DNA of 64,000 bases, taken from NCBI GenBank assembly GCA_958496175.1, contig OY292278.1, positions 22,196,001 to 22,260,000 of the forward strand. The letters run 5' to 3'. Shown here one piece after another: positions 34,572 to 45,719 of the stretch. The first letter of the stretch is position 1, and each line of letters begins with the position of its first letter. The notes under the pieces are model-generated. The model had not been told where the DNA came from. It worked only from the letters and a program-made list of their open reading frames with translations, and did not search any database. Source of the stretch: Sisyra terminalis. Its lineage: Eukaryota; Arthropoda; Insecta; Neuroptera; Sisyridae. Both the position numbers and the translations under genes were made by a program.

Positions 34572-37312
34572 TCAATCCATATGATACATTTTTGATGGTG
34601 AGTATAACGGTGACATGGTTATTCGTCGTTTCTCAAAAGACCCAGATATATCTCTGGAGTAAAATTTGCGCTCGATTACTTTGTCGAAAAAACGGCTAAT
34701 GATCACAGCGTTTGAACTCCCAGCAGCCAGGGAACGTTGATCGAGATTTTCGATGAAAAGCTCATCACAGGCACATTGGTCTGCTATGGAACTACGTTTG
34801 CGAAGATAAGATTTTCCACGCTCGTCCAATAAATCGTTTTTGGCACCAATTACAAGAATTGGAATCTAAAATTTGAAGACAACTTTAGCTATATAATGAC
34901 AAAATCTTAGTAAAATAAAACATTAAGGCTATTTTTAATAATGTTTTTTGTATCAAATTATTTTCTCGACTGAAAATAATAATCATGATTCATTTTTTAA
35001 ATATTCTCCTTCCTATCATTGTCAAAAAATTCATCAGTTAGTTGGGTAAGTGGTTAATTTTTAAATTTTTCAAATTAATATGATAATTGATATGTTGCCT
35101 ATACTAAAAATCTTACATGAAATATAATTCGCAAACTCAAGTTAAGTTACAGATTTTCTGTATATGTCGATGTATGTCACTGGTTATTACGGTTATTAGT
35201 TAAAAATCCTGACATGGTAGGAAACTTAACAATATTATGTAAAAGCTTACATGCCCTTTAAAATAGGTATTACTATTACCTATGCGATTGAAGGGTTGCC
35301 TATATCGATTTTAATGAAGATTTTTGATCCCTTATTGAATTATTGTAAGAGTATCATATATTATGTGTAAATAGTTGATACTCGCAATTCATTTCCGTGG
35401 TACAAACATGTATGTTAAATATTTGCAATAGCAGGATTAATTCTCATAAGTTTTTATACATCAAAGCTGGTCATTATTTTTCTAGTTACAAAGAGTAAAA
35501 TAATGCGGGAACTAAACGACCTAATGTTCAATTTCAATTTTTGGCTCGTAAGCCCAATAAACTGTATAAGACAACATTTAGAACCATATAAAGATTATTT
35601 AAATTACTTGAGAGAAGGTAAAAACCCCGCATAATCGAAAATAATAAGTTAAACCGGGAAAAAAAACGATCCGAAGAATGTTCCCTAAAATGATAGAAGG
35701 AATTTTCACATCATCAGAGGTTCAATAAAATGAAAATGAAACCATAATACAGGTAGTCCTCCAATAACAAGATTTCGCTACAACACGGTTTGTAAATTGT
35801 AGGAATCCTCTTACAACACGACATTCTGTAACACGGTTTCGCTTTAACACGATGAAAATTGCAAAAAAAATATTGTATAACGTTAGAAATTGCTAAATCA
35901 ATCGGAGGCGAATGGTTTTGTGGATATGGCTATTGAGAACGTTGAAGGTTTGCCGGTGTAAGAAGACATTGGCGAAGCGGATTTAATGGAAACGGCATCC
36001 GAAGCTATAGATCAAATCGATTCTAAGGACACTAATCCGAACGAAGGTTGTGTAATTACAGGCTGTTGAAGCTCGTTGCTGCCAGTAGAAGGCTTAAACT
36101 TAAAATCTTAAACTGAAAATCTCGAATATTTTTTTTTAATTCAGAACCTTTCGCTAAATAAAGCCGAAAATTCAAAAGGGTTCTATGAATAAAGCCGTAA
36201 ATCTAGCTCTATACTAAGAAATTTACAAGCTAAGAGGAATCAGCAACCAAAGTAAAATTAAAGATTTTTTAAAAAGGGGGGCAAATGCAAGGAAAAGTTC
36301 TGAAAGTAAAAATGATATATTTTCACCAAAAAAAAAGGTTTCGATTTAATCAGTCATTGTCACATAACCCCCTTTTTATGCTAACTGTAGGTCTCATACA
36401 ACACGGTTTCACACAACGCGACATTTCTAAAACTTATATACCGCGTTATAGAAGCGATTCCTGTATTTAAAGTCTATAAACAAGCGATTAGCCTATTGAA
36501 GTGTAGGATGAAAAAGGGGTTAATAATACTAAGATTAAGACCTTTGTATTTTTGAGAATTCAATCGCTGTTTCGTAATATTAACGTTTGCAAAATTGAAT
36601 TTACCAATTTTGATATCGTCGGCAATTTTTAATTCTTTGTTTTTGCTAAATCACCTACTCCTACTTGTCAATACAATTATATAGCTTCCAAAATGTAAAA
36701 TTAAAATAATGGATTTAGATTACATAGTTCAATTATTATACATACTTGAGTTGCTCCCAGGAAATTTTCCGAATCCAATTCATCAATATGCTGTGAAAAA
36801 CTTTTCGCCATCTTCGGATTATCCGGATTCAAAACTTCGGATAGCCATTTTTGTAAATTTTGTTCTGATTTTCTGTTAGTTAAATCATGAACTAAAATAA
36901 TACCTACGAGAAATTTAAAAAAAAATAATAATATTCTTAATCCACTTTAGTGGAATTTAAAGCAAAGGGAAAAGTACCGTGTGTGGGATTATAAAAGACA
37001 GATCTTGCATTTCTATGACTACTGCTTCCCCCTAGATCCCAAAACTCCAAGAAATAAGTCTTTTGATTCGGTGTCCCTTCTCGATACTCATGTAATTTAA
37101 CTTCAACGGAACATCCTATCGTCCAACTGGGTGATTTTATAATTTCATTATGGCAAATTAAATGTACCAAAGATGTTTTTCCAACTCCTAGAAAAATCAA
37201 CGAAGGAAATTAGTTAAGAAAAATATTATGCATATGAAGTTTCTCTTTTATTTATTTTTTTCTTACCTGAATCTCCAACTACAATAATTCGAACTTTATC
37301 TATTCCAGCCAT
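34572..37312 (-). CDS. RABL3: Rab-like protein 3 GTPase, 235 aa
   Basis: Four exons on the minus strand: 37,312-37,267, 37,187-36,978, 36,903-36,746 and 34,865-34,572. All junctions are GT-AG and the reading frame is continuous. The protein has the P-loop GDSGVGKTS at residues 13-21, the RABL3-specific [18 protein letters not shown] segment, WDLGG at 65-69 in place of the usual Rab [18 protein letters not shown] after it, and the base-recognition loop [11 protein letters not shown] at 139-149. Length matches vertebrate RABL3 (236 aa), and as in that protein no prenylation cysteines end the chain. RABL3 is an atypical small GTPase linked to Ras prenylation and proliferation control. Intron 3 is 1,880 bp and holds a pogo-like transposon remnant. 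The start ATG lies 392 bp from the divergent TFIIE alpha start. Confidence 0.93.
35750..36463 (+). mobile_element. Pogo/Tigger-like DNA transposon remnant in RABL3 intron 3
   Basis: The left end CAGGTAGTCCTCCAATAAC and right end (inverse) CAGGAATCGCTTCTATAAC lie between TA dinucleotides. Subterminal caacacggttt motifs recur on both sides, as in Tigger elements. Inside, about 35,905-36,050 encodes a broken stretch with [14 protein letters not shown], like the acidic LTEEDLMEM tail of pogo/Jerky transposases. Most of the transposase is gone, so this is an internally deleted copy. Confidence 0.7.
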
Positions 37313-37704
37313 ATTTTTTTTGGGTTTTTTCTAATTATTTTATTTTAAAAAAAAGGGAACATTATGTTTTCCCCATGATGAAAGTATATGCCCGTATTTG
37401 CCAGCCTATCCACGTCTAAAAGTTCTTCAAACTGTTTAAGGTATATAAAACGTATATTTGATTTAACGTGTAAAGCTTTGTGTCTATCTCTTTTTATGAT
37501 AGATAATTTGTATAGTGATGTCGCATAAATCGCTTTGAATCATACTATTTGTAAACGTAGTTGATGCAAATCCCAACCAAATGGTGGGATAAATTTAAAA
37601 TCTAGTTGACATTAGTTGAGGTTAATGCAAGCAAATATACATTTAAAAAATCGTATGTAAGAAAATAATGTAGTTAATAAGTTAATACAATAATTCAGTA
37701 CAAA
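37313..37704. promoter_or_regulatory. Shared promoter region between RABL3 and TFIIE alpha
   Basis: The 392 bp between the two divergent start codons must hold both 5' UTRs and promoters. No clear TATA box at a convincing position. Head-to-head housekeeping genes often share such a short TATA-less region. Confidence 0.6.
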
Positions 37705-39098
37705 ATGACTGAAGATAGATTAGTGACTGAGGTACCAAGTAGTTTAAAACAACTAGCTAGGCTAGTTGTTCGCGGTTTTTATAGTATAGAAGATGCCTTA
37801 ATTGTCGATATGCTTGTACGAAATCCATGTAAGTAGTTCAAAATTAGCAAAGGTAATTTAGACTAATTGGCGTTTATTTTAGGTATGAAGGAGGATGATT
37901 TATGCGAACTTCTCAAATTTGAACGTAAAATGTTACGTGCCCGCATTGCTGTTTTAAAAGCCGACAAATTTATTCAAGTGCGCTTAAAAATGGAAACGGG
38001 CGCTGATGGAAAAGCACAAAAAGTTAATTACTACTTTATCAATTACAAGAGTTTCGTCAATGTAATTAAGTATAAGTTAGACATAATGCGTAAACGGATG
38101 GAAACGGAAGAACGAGACGCCACAAGTCGAGCTAGTTTCAAATGTCCTAATTGTCAAAAGACTTTCACAGATCTTGAAGTAATCCATTTCCGTTATAGTT
38201 CTAAACAAATTAATTGATTGCAACTTTTCAGGCGGATCAATTGTTCGATTTTGCGAGTGGTGAATTTCGATGCACATACTGTCGAGAAGTGGTCGAAGAA
38301 GATCAGTCCGCACTACCGAAAAAAGATTCTCGTCTTCTTTTAGCCAAATTCAATGAGCAGTTGGAACCGTTGTATATTTTACTTAAAGAAGTTGAAGGAA
38401 TTAAATTGGCACCTGAAGTTTTGGAACCAGAACCGGTGGATATCAATACCATTCGAGGATTGGATTCGAAGAAGAACAATCCGCTACGTCCACCAGGTGA
38501 AGCTTGGTCCGGAGAGGCAACTCGCGGCCATGGCTTCGTAGTAGAAGAAACTCGAGTCGATGTAACCATCGGCGACGATTCCAACGCTCAAAACAACGAA
38601 ATCGCTCGCAAAGAACGTCCAATTTGGATGTTAGAATCCACCGTAATAACAAACGACGGTTCCCAGAGTGACTTGAACGCAGGAGTAAATAATTCCGACT
38701 CGATTTTGGAGTCGGCAGCTCAAACAGCGTCCTCCAACACAAACACTATGACCAGCAGCGGCAAAGCCGATGATATAATGAGTGTACTTTTGGCCCATGA
38801 GAAAAAAGGCAACAACTCCACGGTCAATGCAGTTCGATCATTGCCGGGTGAAGAATCAGATTCCAGTGATGACGATTTGAATGAGGTTTCGAATTTAGGA
38901 CAAAGCATAAATGATGAAATTGGTGAAATCGACAATATGGATTCAGATGAGGATGATAATACACCAACTGTTACAGTCGGCTCAAAAACTGTTCCAATCA
39001 CAGAAGTGAATGATGCACTTATTGCAGAAATGACTCCGACTGAAAAAGAAGTTTATATTCAAGTGTACCAAGAATATTATTCACATATGTACGATTAA
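37705..39098 (+). CDS. TfIIEalpha: General transcription factor IIE subunit alpha, 428 aa
   Basis: Exons 37,705-37,828, 37,883-38,178 and 38,232-39,098 join at GT-AG introns of 54 and 53 bp. Residues 1-110 form the TFE/IIE-alpha winged-helix domain ([20 protein letters not shown], then [20 protein letters not shown]). A zinc ribbon follows with C129-x2-C132 and C154-x2-C157 (FKCPNC and FRCTYC), the cysteine pairs lying on either side of intron 2. The C-terminal third is disordered and acidic ([15 protein letters not shown]), matching the acidic region that contacts TFIIH. The protein ends with a conserved helix ([17 protein letters not shown]). Human GTF2E1 is 439 aa, so the gene is full length. 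TFIIE recruits and stimulates TFIIH at the RNA polymerase II pre-initiation complex in the nucleus. A candidate AATAAA lies at 39,288-39,293. Confidence 0.96.
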
Positions 39099-39299
39099 AC
39101 ATGTCCTTAAAGAGCCAAACTTTTATTTAAAAATGAAAGAATACATTTTTACCCATTAATTGTATTGTATAATATTAATAATACTATCAAAATACAAACT
39201 ATTTATATTATAATATTTTTTTTCTTCTTTAAACCTGTTTTATCCTTTATATTTATTTACGATTATTTATATAAAAAAGTTATTAATAATAAAACATAG

Positions 39300-41945
39300 A
39301 CTCCTCACTTGTAAGCCTAAGTACGGAATATACCAGGAGTTCGTACGGTATAGGCTTTTTCATAAAATTCTTGTACACAAAAAGTGTACAGGTCCAGATT
39401 ATAGTTCCCTCACTTTAGCGCTAGTATTCAGAACGTACCAAAGGTCACTACGGTTTTTAGAAGGTATTCCAATCTCGCAATGCATGAAGGGAAAAGTGCC
39501 GCCTTTAATGTGTTTGCAGAACTATCTAAAATCGAATCTATGTACCTTTTGTGAGGTAACTTAAGAACATTAGACACTCTTGTGGTGGCAAAAATCTTAA
39601 CACATTTCCCATTGTGCAGTAGATTAGAAGGATTAGAATTTACAGTTTCTAATAACAAATTAATGCCATTTTTTTAACATTTCGCTCGAACTCCTGGTAA
39701 CTATACTCCGAGAGCATAAGAATCAATTAAATTTTGGTGGCCACATGCGATGAAATCTTACAGTGTGATCGAGAAACATTGATTCTTTCGGTGTTCATCG
39801 ATGTTTTTCGATCGCACTTAAACACATATTGCTCGGCCGCAGCTTTTGCTGATAATATATTTTGCATGTAAGTAGAAAAATGGCATAATTGATCAGCAAA
39901 TGGTGCCCTATTAGAAGAAGACATTTAGAGGCATTTTTATTTCATTAAATTTAAAATGCCTTTAATAGCTTTAAAAAACATCAAATGGATTGAAAATTTT
40001 TGAACATTTAAAATGCCTTTTTAACAGGATGGCCTTTGAGCAACCCATGTATATGGGATATTATATAATTTGAAGTGATATACTATAAATCTAGTTGGAG
40101 AACAATAGGAGATATAGTCTAGTTTAGAAAAATCAACAGTGTTGATGAATATATCGAATATATTTACGATATTTACAGTCTTCTATTTCCTTAATATTAT
40201 GGTTCATACATTAAATGAAATTTTCCTTTGTTTTTTATTTTTTTGTAAATCTTTCTAGCAGCGCCGGTGTTTAATATAATTATCAACTTGAAATAGTATA
40301 TTTTGTACAATAAAGTCATATTATACCTATATCAATTGACTATCAAAAAATCTGTGAAAATATTCCTAAATCAATAGTTAGTTGTACTATTTCTGACGAG
40401 TATCACTTTGTAATATTTTATTAGCATTTTGATTGTTCTGATCGACTAAATTTATAACGTTAACACTTTGCAGCAAATATTTATTTTATAACTTCAAATA
40501 TTATTAATTGCGTTTATTAAAATTTATACCAAATTTTATACTAAGCTTCTATGGGTGGTTCAGTTTTCTGTTTTGCAAATTTTGAGTTAATGGAAAATTT
40601 TCTTTATTCACCGGAGTTTCTGAGGAGGTACGTGGAAATACATTGTTATACGAAAGTTAATACCCGTAAGTCCAGGGCATAAGTTTTCAATTCGCGGTTG
40701 TAGATAAACTGGATTATATGAACCTAAAGGCGAATTAGATGTCGCAGAAAGTCCTAGACAAACACTTATCGGCTGTATATATTAAACTTTTATTAGCCTA
40801 GTAGTAGTAAATATTGATTACCGCAGTTTCCATCATTACATGTGCGGTGAAGATAACTCTAATTTGTAGAAACTACAGCTACTGTTATAGCAACGGCAAA
40901 TTAGGTATATTGGTAGAGTCACTGGACAAGTGCATAGTTTGCCTTAAGGTTCATCCCCGTCTGTATGAACCCCTCTAGTTGACCAGTTTGGGTTATTTCC
41001 AATAAAACATAAAGAAGCCACATAATAAGGCAATTAATTCTATTTGTGATTTTAGGGGATAAATATACATGTTAACAAAAACATAGCCCACAATGAGCAG
41101 ATTGTGGATGTTTGTCTTTAGTTATTAAAGTGAAGAAAGAAATTTAAAAAAACCATATTTATAATACATGAACATCTTAAATTAAAATTTAAATCAATTG
41201 AGCAATAACTAAAATTTATTTTCAAAGATTTAAAATATCCAAATCAAATTTGGCAAATATTTTCATAATATACTTTCCAATTAGCATATCTTTTCAGGAA
41301 TAGTTCAACCGATTCAAACTATGATTTTGTACACTTAGACATACCTACTTACATATCTACTTTTATGGTCATAGATCTAAAAAGCTAAAAAGTTAAATTA
41401 GCTAAAAAGCTTTGAAAAATTTAAAAAAAATGAGTAAAATTTTATCCATAAAAGGGTTTATAAATTATGGTAATTTTGAATTAACAGTTTAAATACTAAT
41501 TAAGCACAAATTACCATTGAGTTTTTGATTTATGGATTACCTAGGATTCTTTAAAATGGATGTGATCATGTTAAATTTTATATGTAAGAAATAAGGCATT
41601 AGTTTTTAGAGAGTTAATACTATGAAAAACAACCAACCAGAAATTATAGTGTATTAATATTTCTGTTTTGAAATGATTAAATAATTCCATTTACATAAGG
41701 ACTAAACTCCATAAGGAAACCCATAAATTTATTCTTCTACTAAATACGTATTGAATTCTTTCTAGTAATGTTGCAGTTGTAGTTTACAATTATTTTTGAA
41801 AGAATAGAAAATTAGTGTCTTCATTTATCTCAATTAGGTATTAAACTAATTTGTATTTCCCACCAGAGCATATACTGTAGCCTGTGATCATCTAATAATA
41901 GATGATAAAACTCAGATCTTAGCTTTTTATTAAAACAAAGAAGAT
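39300..41945. other. Intergenic DNA
   Basis: No gene supported. Bases 39,300-39,930 are more complex than average and contain short minus-strand frames, one with ATG at 39,924, without known domains. Bases 39,940-40,030 have three 'aaatgcctttt/aa' phrases and resemble 540-620. The rest is AT-rich. Confidence 0.4.
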
Positions 41946-41949
41946 AATA

Positions 41950-42285
41950 GGGTTACCAACTTTAAATTACAGAAAATCCGGAGATCGTATCACTAAATCC
42001 GGAGAGTTGCATTCAATATGAAAGTAGATTTAAAAAAAAATTATGAACTAAGCAAGTATTCATAATCATAAAGTTCACAAGCTTTACTAGCTAGTTCTAT
42101 ATTGTAAATATAACAAATATACATTTTTTGTTACTTTAGAATCAATTGTTATCGCTGGAGGGTAGTGGAGAAACTTGTATTTTTGTTAAATCGAAAAACG
42201 TGGAGATTGATTTTTGTTAACTGGAGTTCAGAGAAATATTATTTTTTCTGGAAACTCCGGGTTAAAACTGAAGAGTTGGTAACCC
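41950..42285. mobile_element. MITE with gggttaccaact termini, copy 1
   Basis: Terminal inverted repeats gggttaccaact and agttggtaaccc enclose ~335 bp with internal aatccggaga and actccgg motifs. A further right-end-like segment to about 42,435 (ctccggattaaaactggaga then gttggtaacc) suggests a second, overlapping insertion or a duplicated end. Copy 2 is at 50,871-51,172. No coding sequence. Confidence 0.8.
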
Positions 42286-42510
42286 TAAGTTACATACATG
42301 TTGTTGCGACAAAAAAATAACACTGTTATTTTTCATAAAAGTAAAAAAATCCGGAGATTATTTTTGTAAACTGGAGTCTGGAGAAAACATTATTTTTCTG
42401 GAGTCTCCGGATTAAAACTGGAGAGTTGGTAACCTTAGAAGAAATCTCAGGTAGTATAAGGTCCATATAATAGGTGCCAGTGTGTAATTTTAATAGATGA
42501 GTTTGGATTG

Positions 42511-42556
42511 AAATGCCTGATTAAGTTGCGATAAGTAACGAAACGTCGCTAATTTG
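42511..42556 (+). ncRNA. Hammerhead-like motif, G8 mutated
   Basis: AUGC, CUGAUUA (42,517-42,523), extra A, stem II GUUGC / GUAAC with GAUAA loop, GAAACGUC, GC. Everything fits the hammerhead layout with a GUC triplet except G8 changed to U, which should disable it. The motif stands alone with no inverted partner seen within a few hundred bases. Confidence 0.45.
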
Positions 42557-42559
42557 CAA

Positions 42560-44625
42560 AATTAAAAAATATCAAATAAAAGTGAATCTTAAACAACTTG
42601 AATTTTCTTATATTATAGTTCGTAATCTTATAATTGAATCGCTGTCATACCCAAAATAATGAGTTTTAAAAGCTTCTTCTGGACTTAATATATATACGAG
42701 CTTTAAAAGATGGAAATGTCGAGTAACTTTTACAGTTTTAATAATGAAAAAATCTAAAGCTGTTTTTGACTTATGCTGTTCCAGCGAGAAATAGGGTCCA
42801 TGGTGAATAACTTAAGCAAAACTATAAAATTAGTTATATCTATTACTCCCTATTATTGAAAATTACACTCAAAGGGAACTTTTTAACTTATCATTAATTT
42901 CTTAATTTCCAGTATTTCAATTGTTTCGGGACTATCTTAAATGCAAAAGTGCTGGCAAGAACCATTGATCTATTTTGTATAAGGTATACAGTGAAAGTCT
43001 ATTGCACATTATTATTTGAAAATGAAGGAATGTATTGCTATACGTGGTTTTTACCGAGAATATGCATTTATCTTTAAAGAATATCCAACAATTAAAAATT
43101 AATTTGGAAATCATAAAGTAATCGGTCAATCTTATACTCAACTTCATAAAAAGAATGGCATTCCAGATATAGATTGATTTTTCTGTTGGAAAATCTTAGT
43201 TTCCTGCTGGAAAACGCACAAAGTTACCTGAATCATATTATTCGAGGTATTTTGGGAGTATTGGTCACATATATAAGATCCGTTAAATTCTTTAACATAT
43301 CCAAGGGCCCAAAAAGCTCATCTCTTAAAGTTTTTTCCTTCTAATTTTGCATAAAACATATATTTGGAGTTCTGAGAGTTGTGAGTTACGAATATAAGGG
43401 ACATTTAGTTCCAGAAAGCTCAGAAACCTCATTACATAATGAGCATTGAAATACACCTGAATTTATCCATTTCTTAGCAGGAAACTAAAATTGTCTATGT
43501 GCCTCAGTATTAAACTCCTAATAAATGTATTTTTCGTTGCACAAATGCAATAATCCGCTTATATACAATAAAAAAGGCTAACATTGTTTATAAGTGCTTT
43601 TCTGAAACAAATGGAACAAGCTTAATCTTAATTCAAATCAACTTGCCATTTTTTTTTTCGAAAATATTGTATTGAATCCAAATAAAGTTCAATGATAATT
43701 CATGCTTATTTAAATTTTTCACAAAATTTAAAAACTAAATAAAAAACGATTTAACTTGCTTAACTATCAACTCATTTTTTTAAATTTAATGTTAATGTTT
43801 TCAACACTACTCGAAATTAAAAATAATATAAAAATATTAAGTACAAAAGGCAGTTTTTTAAACCAGTTTTTTGAAAAGTGGATATTTACACGTTATTTAT
43901 AATTATGCTTTGACAGCTTTAACATCGTTATAGCTTCGTTTTCAAGAGTTGGCAAAGAGACATTAATAGAGACGTTAATTAGGAAATGGTGTTAATTTAA
44001 ATGGTGAAGATAAATTCGAGGATGATTTTTTTAACATTAAAATTTCTTTCAACACTTAAAACGATTTAGGCTAGAAAAATCTTTCAAAAAGTTGATTTTG
44101 GTATACTTTTGTATAAGTATATGTGAAGAAATATAAGGAAAACAAATAAGATAAATTACCTACTTGGTTTGTTTTGTTTAGCGTCTATATTTGGTCAAAT
44201 GTTTATAAAAAGAACAGAAGTGAATATTATATGTATTTTTTTATAATTCAGAATAAACAATTGGTAATAAACAATTGCAAAAGGGATGAAATTCTTAAAT
44301 AAAAATTCTCTTGACATGGTTTCACCTGAAGCCCCCTTAATTTAGAGCTTAATTAACTAATCATTTCGGGTAAATTCCAAGGTGAACAAGGTGAAGAAAT
44401 GCCAAAATGCGATTGGGGTCAATTGGGGTACAAAAGTGTCAAAGAATAAAAATGCCGAGAAGCAGAACATTTTGAATTTATTCATGATAATTTACATGAA
44501 CTAGAACTCGTTTCTATAATTTACATTGCACCTATCTAGCTTTTATTGTTTTCGTTTTTTAATTTGCCAAATTTCTCTCTTATTATTTATCTTTATTTGC
44601 TAGATTTCTTCAAATATATGAGTTC
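42560..44625. other. Intergenic DNA
   Basis: No gene supported. The segment 44,300-44,440 (gaagcccccttaatttagag, gcgattggggtcaattgggg) is richer in GC and could be regulatory. Confidence 0.4.
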
Positions 44626-44630
44626 TTTTA

Positions 44631-44796
44631 ATTGTTATTTACTGCCACTTTATAACTACTAAGGTCTATAGCGATTCTAGGGTTAATAAAAATCCGCAAT
44701 CGAGAAATATTGAAAATTTGCTAGATACGACAATCGAGCCCAAAACCTACCGGTTTCGGAGCGGCTCCCCTAGACCACTCGGTCACCAGTAGGCTT
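44631..44796 (-). repeat. tRNA-derived SINE, copy 4
   Basis: Minus-strand copy with intact head (ctactggtgaccgagtggtc), a GGTTTTGGGCTCGATTG B-box region and the gcagtaaataacaatta tail. Confidence 0.87.
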
Positions 44797-44984
44797 ATAC
44801 GAGTATTATTAGGTAATACTTTGGATTGGCACTTTCAAAGTTTGATGATTAAAAACTTTGACATATTTGAATTGGAACTTTAGTAGCAAACATTGTTGGT
44901 ATTCTTATCCATGATTTTATTATGCATTAATGATTCTTATTTTCTGGATACTTTTTAATATTTGATGTTTTTATTAAATTTTTT

Positions 44985-45022
44985 GTACTACGTTTCGCCA
45001 CTTTCGCAGCTTCTTCAGGTAC
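44985..45022 (-). ncRNA. Hammerhead ribozyme motif, family A, left arm
   Basis: GUAC (stem I), CUGAAGA (N7 = A), extra A, stem II GCUGC / GUGGC capped by a GAAA tetraloop, GAA, ACGU (palindromic minimal stem III), A44,989 as H17, then GUAC closing stem I. Very short stem III of this kind is typical of Penelope-like retroelement hammerheads, which are thought to act as dimers. Core residues are complete apart from the inserted A. Confidence 0.65.
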
Positions 45023-45233
45023 TCAATTACAAACATCAAATTTTTAAATCCATGTAAAATAATCTTTCTCATAATAATTCAATAAATTTAAAATAAATAA
45101 TATTATAACAAATTTACATAATATAAAAAAAATTATTATGTAAATTTGTTATAATATTATTTATTTTAAATTTATTGAATTATTATGAGAAATTTATTTT
45201 ACATGGATTTAAAAATTTGATGTTTGTAATTGA

Positions 45234-45271
45234 GTACCTGAAGAAGCTGCGAAAGTGGCGAAACGTAGTAC
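45234..45271 (+). ncRNA. Hammerhead ribozyme motif, family A, right arm
   Basis: Identical to the left-arm motif but on the plus strand: CUGAAGA at 45,238-45,244, stem II 45,246-45,259, GAAACGUA at 45,260-45,267, predicted cleavage after A45,267. Either strand of this locus, if transcribed, would carry a motif. Confidence 0.65.
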
Positions 45272-45471
45272 AAAACATTTAATTAAAACATCAAATATTA
45301 AAAAGTATCCAGAAAATTTAGTAGCACACCTTTGAGTTCAAACTTTCACCCCCTATTTATTAGATATCGTACTAAATTTCTTTTAAGTATTCTATTTTAA
45401 GAATCTACGATGATTTAATATTGGTAAATTGTGAATGATTAATTAAAATTTATATCGGAAGTTCTAGGCAG

Positions 45472-45715
45472 AGAGATGTAGTATAAGAGGACTTATATTT
45501 AACTTTATTTGACCCAACAAATAATCGAATATTCTATCTCTCTCCAATTGGTACTACCACTGTACTTGAATGAATTGTCTAAGGTACATTCCATTCTATA
45601 CGCACGATCAACTTAGGTAGACAGAGATAGAACCTCCGAAATTTGAGGTGATTTGTTGGGTCATAAAGAAAGCTTTGGTTATATACACCATTAGCACTCT
45701 ATACTACATTTCTGT
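45472..45715. mobile_element. Imperfect foldback/MITE with gacccaacaaat arms
   Basis: The left side reads atgtagtataagag... then gacccaacaaat ... attctatctctctcc. The right side is the inverse: agacagagatagaac ... atttgttgggtc ... ctctatactacat. Arms total ~90 bp each with mismatches. No coding sequence. Confidence 0.65.
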
Positions 45716-45719
45716 GGTT

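Larger units (their letters stand above)
44943..45318. mobile_element. Near-perfect 180-bp-arm palindrome with paired hammerheads
   Basis: Left arm 44,943-45,123 and right arm 45,138-45,318 are inverted copies with very few differences; they meet at an AT-only centre. Outer ends read ctggatactttttaatattt and the inverse. Each arm carries an identical family A hammerhead motif. The near identity points to recent origin or to gene conversion between the arms. A palindrome this long would extrude as a hairpin. Confidence 0.85.

Noticed and set aside
39428..39924. Two short minus-strand frames (76 and 65 codons)
   Set aside because: No recognisable domain or splice context; left as intergenic.
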